Assembly: GCF_002443255.2 (NCBI RefSeq)
Contig: NW_019211454.1
Span: forward strand, 8,888,248-8,952,247
Origin: Varroa destructor
Taxonomy: Eukaryota; Arthropoda; Arachnida; Mesostigmata; Varroidae
DNA: 64,000 nt
Direction: 5' to 3'
Numbering within the stretch: the stretch's first letter is position 1; each line of letters opens with the position of its first letter. A program made the position numbers and the translations under genes. The notes beneath the pieces are model-generated. The model was not told the origin of the DNA and did no database searches. It saw only the letters and a program-made list of their open reading frames with translations. Below are positions 62,120 through 64,000 of this stretch, piece after piece.

Positions 62120-63034
62120 ATATATTATTAAGTAACTCATATGAAGGTTCACATATTGAAGTAAAATGTATCAAAAAAAAAAAAGGTAAATAGCAGAGCA
62201 CACATTTAATCCACGGACCTTTCGGTATTGAGCCTACCCAGCCTGCTTCCACTGTGCTGCTCTATTGCTTGCCCCCGACAATCTGACGTATTTAGGGAAT
62301 TAACTTTTTTACTGAAACTGGGTTCGTCTTTACGCATTCATCTAAACATGGGTGAACAGTAGTGGGGCACTGAAGTGAATCCTTAATGTCCGTATTTTCA
62401 TACAAAGAACGCGATAACCAAATAACGCATTAAAAAAACAGATAGAAAAAATAATAATCTAGTCAAGTACTTGCCGTAGCAAATGGTATTTACGCTAATT
62501 AAACGTACCTGTATGAGTACAAATGTTACCGTATAACATTTATAATCCTACAATTAAGTTTTTGACATGGTATTTATATATAACGTAACGAATAGTTCTC
62601 TTGCTAAGCGTTCCAAGGTATCGTTCAGACCAACAGAAAAACTGCCAGGTATTAACTTTGACAACTTCTGTGAAGTTATCGACTATTAGCGGAATAAGGT
62701 TTCCCACATAACAAAATGCAAATTAAAGGTGGTTAATATTCCAGAGTGGAGAAGGCATGTAATTTTCAACCTTCGCTAGCACTTGGATTCTTCTGGCGTC
62801 CAGCTGCTTCTAGCAAGGAAATGGGTACGCACTTAAACTTGAAGGTATATTGCAACACGGTTGGTATATGGTAGCATTTCTTTCTCATCTTAGAGTTGAC
62901 ACCCTCTGCTTCCGAACACGTTTCTTGGCAATCTAATGCCTAAAGTCATCGCCATCCTTCCAGCTATGTAAACAGACACATTTTTTCACAATATGTGCCG
63001 AACTGGTTTATGATCTCAGCCTTGCTACCGACTC

Positions 63035-63110
63035 AAAGATAGTGTAATGGTGAGATAGTTGCCTATTAATCATAGAACCACGCAAAATGTTGGAGGTTCG
63101 AGACTAGGTG
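63035..63110 (+). pseudogene. tRNA-like relic
   Basis: An A-box-like TAGTGTAATGGTGAG is followed at normal tRNA spacing by a B-box-like GGTTCGAGACT. The arms no longer pair well, so this is a tRNA pseudogene or tRNA-derived SINE remnant. Confidence 0.45.
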
Positions 63111-64000
63111 CCGACATAATCTGCTTCGTGCTAACACACCAATCGTCTGAAATGATATCCGGTGGCAAGGCCGTGTGTAGGACACTAAACATGTAAGCAC
63201 TTTGTCAAAGCCAGAACTTTTGTTACGCTAGGCTGTGGTAGAGAAACAAAGACCAATGGCAAAACGTCATTGAACGATCACTTCGACCAATAACGAGGTA
63301 AGTCACTAGACCTACTACCTAAAATACTATTAGGCATACGTGTACAGGCATTCGTGCCCGTACGGAATACAAGTGTATTCGGCAAGATTATCGCGAAACG
63401 TCAGGCTGCTACAAGCGAACTTGGCCAACTTTAAAATTTAAACTTTTGAACTTTGCTTTACTAGTAGGTCAGTTTACCTAATAAATATACTACTACAGAG
63501 CGCTACCGTGTATAAATTAACGTGTACTAATACAGGGATCGTATCTAAATAGATTCGACTTTCTCGATTACGTCTTCGATGGACTTCAGTTATTTCAGGA
63601 TTTAGCATTTACTTCCTAGACTGCCTGAGAGTGTCTTCACTTCTGTTAATCCATGGGCCAAGTTCGTTTGTTCAGTATCTCACCGTTGTCGTAAGCCCCA
63701 TTGCCCTGTTAGGGGAATCGTGTTTGATCTTATCGTACTGCCAGTACTAAGCTTCAGACTTTCGTATGCTTTAAAAAGGAAAGCTGAGTCATTACACAGC
63801 CTTGGAGTAAGTTTCGACAGAGACTCGGTCTCTAAAGCTTTATTTTACCACTGGCTTTTTTGTGGACAAGGTTGCAAGTCAATAGTGTGTATGTCTAGTA
63901 AGTATTTAACACTATTTGAATGTGTTTCTATTCTAGGTGCTTTTGTATTTTCGTCCCATAAATAAAACCCATTTTCTTTTTTTGCGAGATTATAAATAAG

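Larger units (their letters stand above)
60717..64000. other. Downstream of the amidase gene, no gene recognised
   Basis: AT-rich. Holds possible polyadenylation signals (61236, 61285), the assembly gap and a tRNA-like relic near 63035-63110. The terminal open frame 63720-63965 shows no domain. Confidence 0.45.

Noticed and set aside
61884..62252. Open frames on both strands of 101-122 codons
   Set aside because: They run through 100 N and are artefacts of the gap.

Overview
This is a eukaryotic nuclear window, roughly 60% A+T. It shows GT-AG introns, short exons, long non-coding stretches, (AT)n microsatellites and one 100-base assembly gap (62020-62119). No long uninterrupted reading frame belongs to a recognisable gene. 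The two protein genes I can name are split into many small exons, which I assembled by following reading phase and family alignment. The gene types (an extended synaptotagmin and an FAAH2-type membrane amidase) and the base composition suggest an invertebrate, probably an arthropod and possibly a mite or tick. That placement is inference only.

Region 1 (709-20989, + strand): the 3' part of an extended synaptotagmin (E-Syt) gene. It enters the window inside the SMP lipid-transfer domain; the membrane hairpin and N-terminus lie upstream of base 1. Thirteen exons join in one continuous phase (2117 coding bases, 705 codons plus 2 bases) and encode most of SMP, then C2A, C2B, a Ser/Pro/Gly-rich linker and C2C. 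One beta-strand of C2C is missing from the model. The last coding bases are unresolved; a small terminal exon at 23450-23471 is the best guess. The introns carry a 25-bp-arm hairpin, a polypurine tract, decayed tRNA-like sequences and some open segments of unclear meaning.

Region 2 (about 21-55.8 kb): 35 kb without a confidently recognised protein gene. It holds an intact tRNA-Val(TAC) gene on the minus strand (48819-48891), a broken fragment of ribosomal DNA (18S 3' end plus probable ITS1 near 22090-22290), tRNA-like relics, microsatellites and several islands that are GC-richer than their surroundings. Some islands have splice-site-like borders and may be exons of an unrecognised gene or transposon remains.

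Region 3 (55818-60716, + strand): a complete nine-exon gene for a fatty-acid amide hydrolase 2-like amidase of 535 residues, with an N-terminal membrane segment and an intact Lys128-Ser203-Ser227 catalytic triad. After it, 60717-64000 shows no gene, only an assembly gap flanked by inverted sequence and a tRNA-like relic.

The two genes point the same way but are not functionally linked by anything in the sequence. E-Syt tethers the ER to the plasma membrane and moves lipids; the amidase degrades lipid amides. I found no CRISPR array, operon or prokaryotic feature, and no clearly novel system. The most unusual items are the rDNA fragment, the intronic hairpin, the C2C anomaly and the unexplained exon-like segments.
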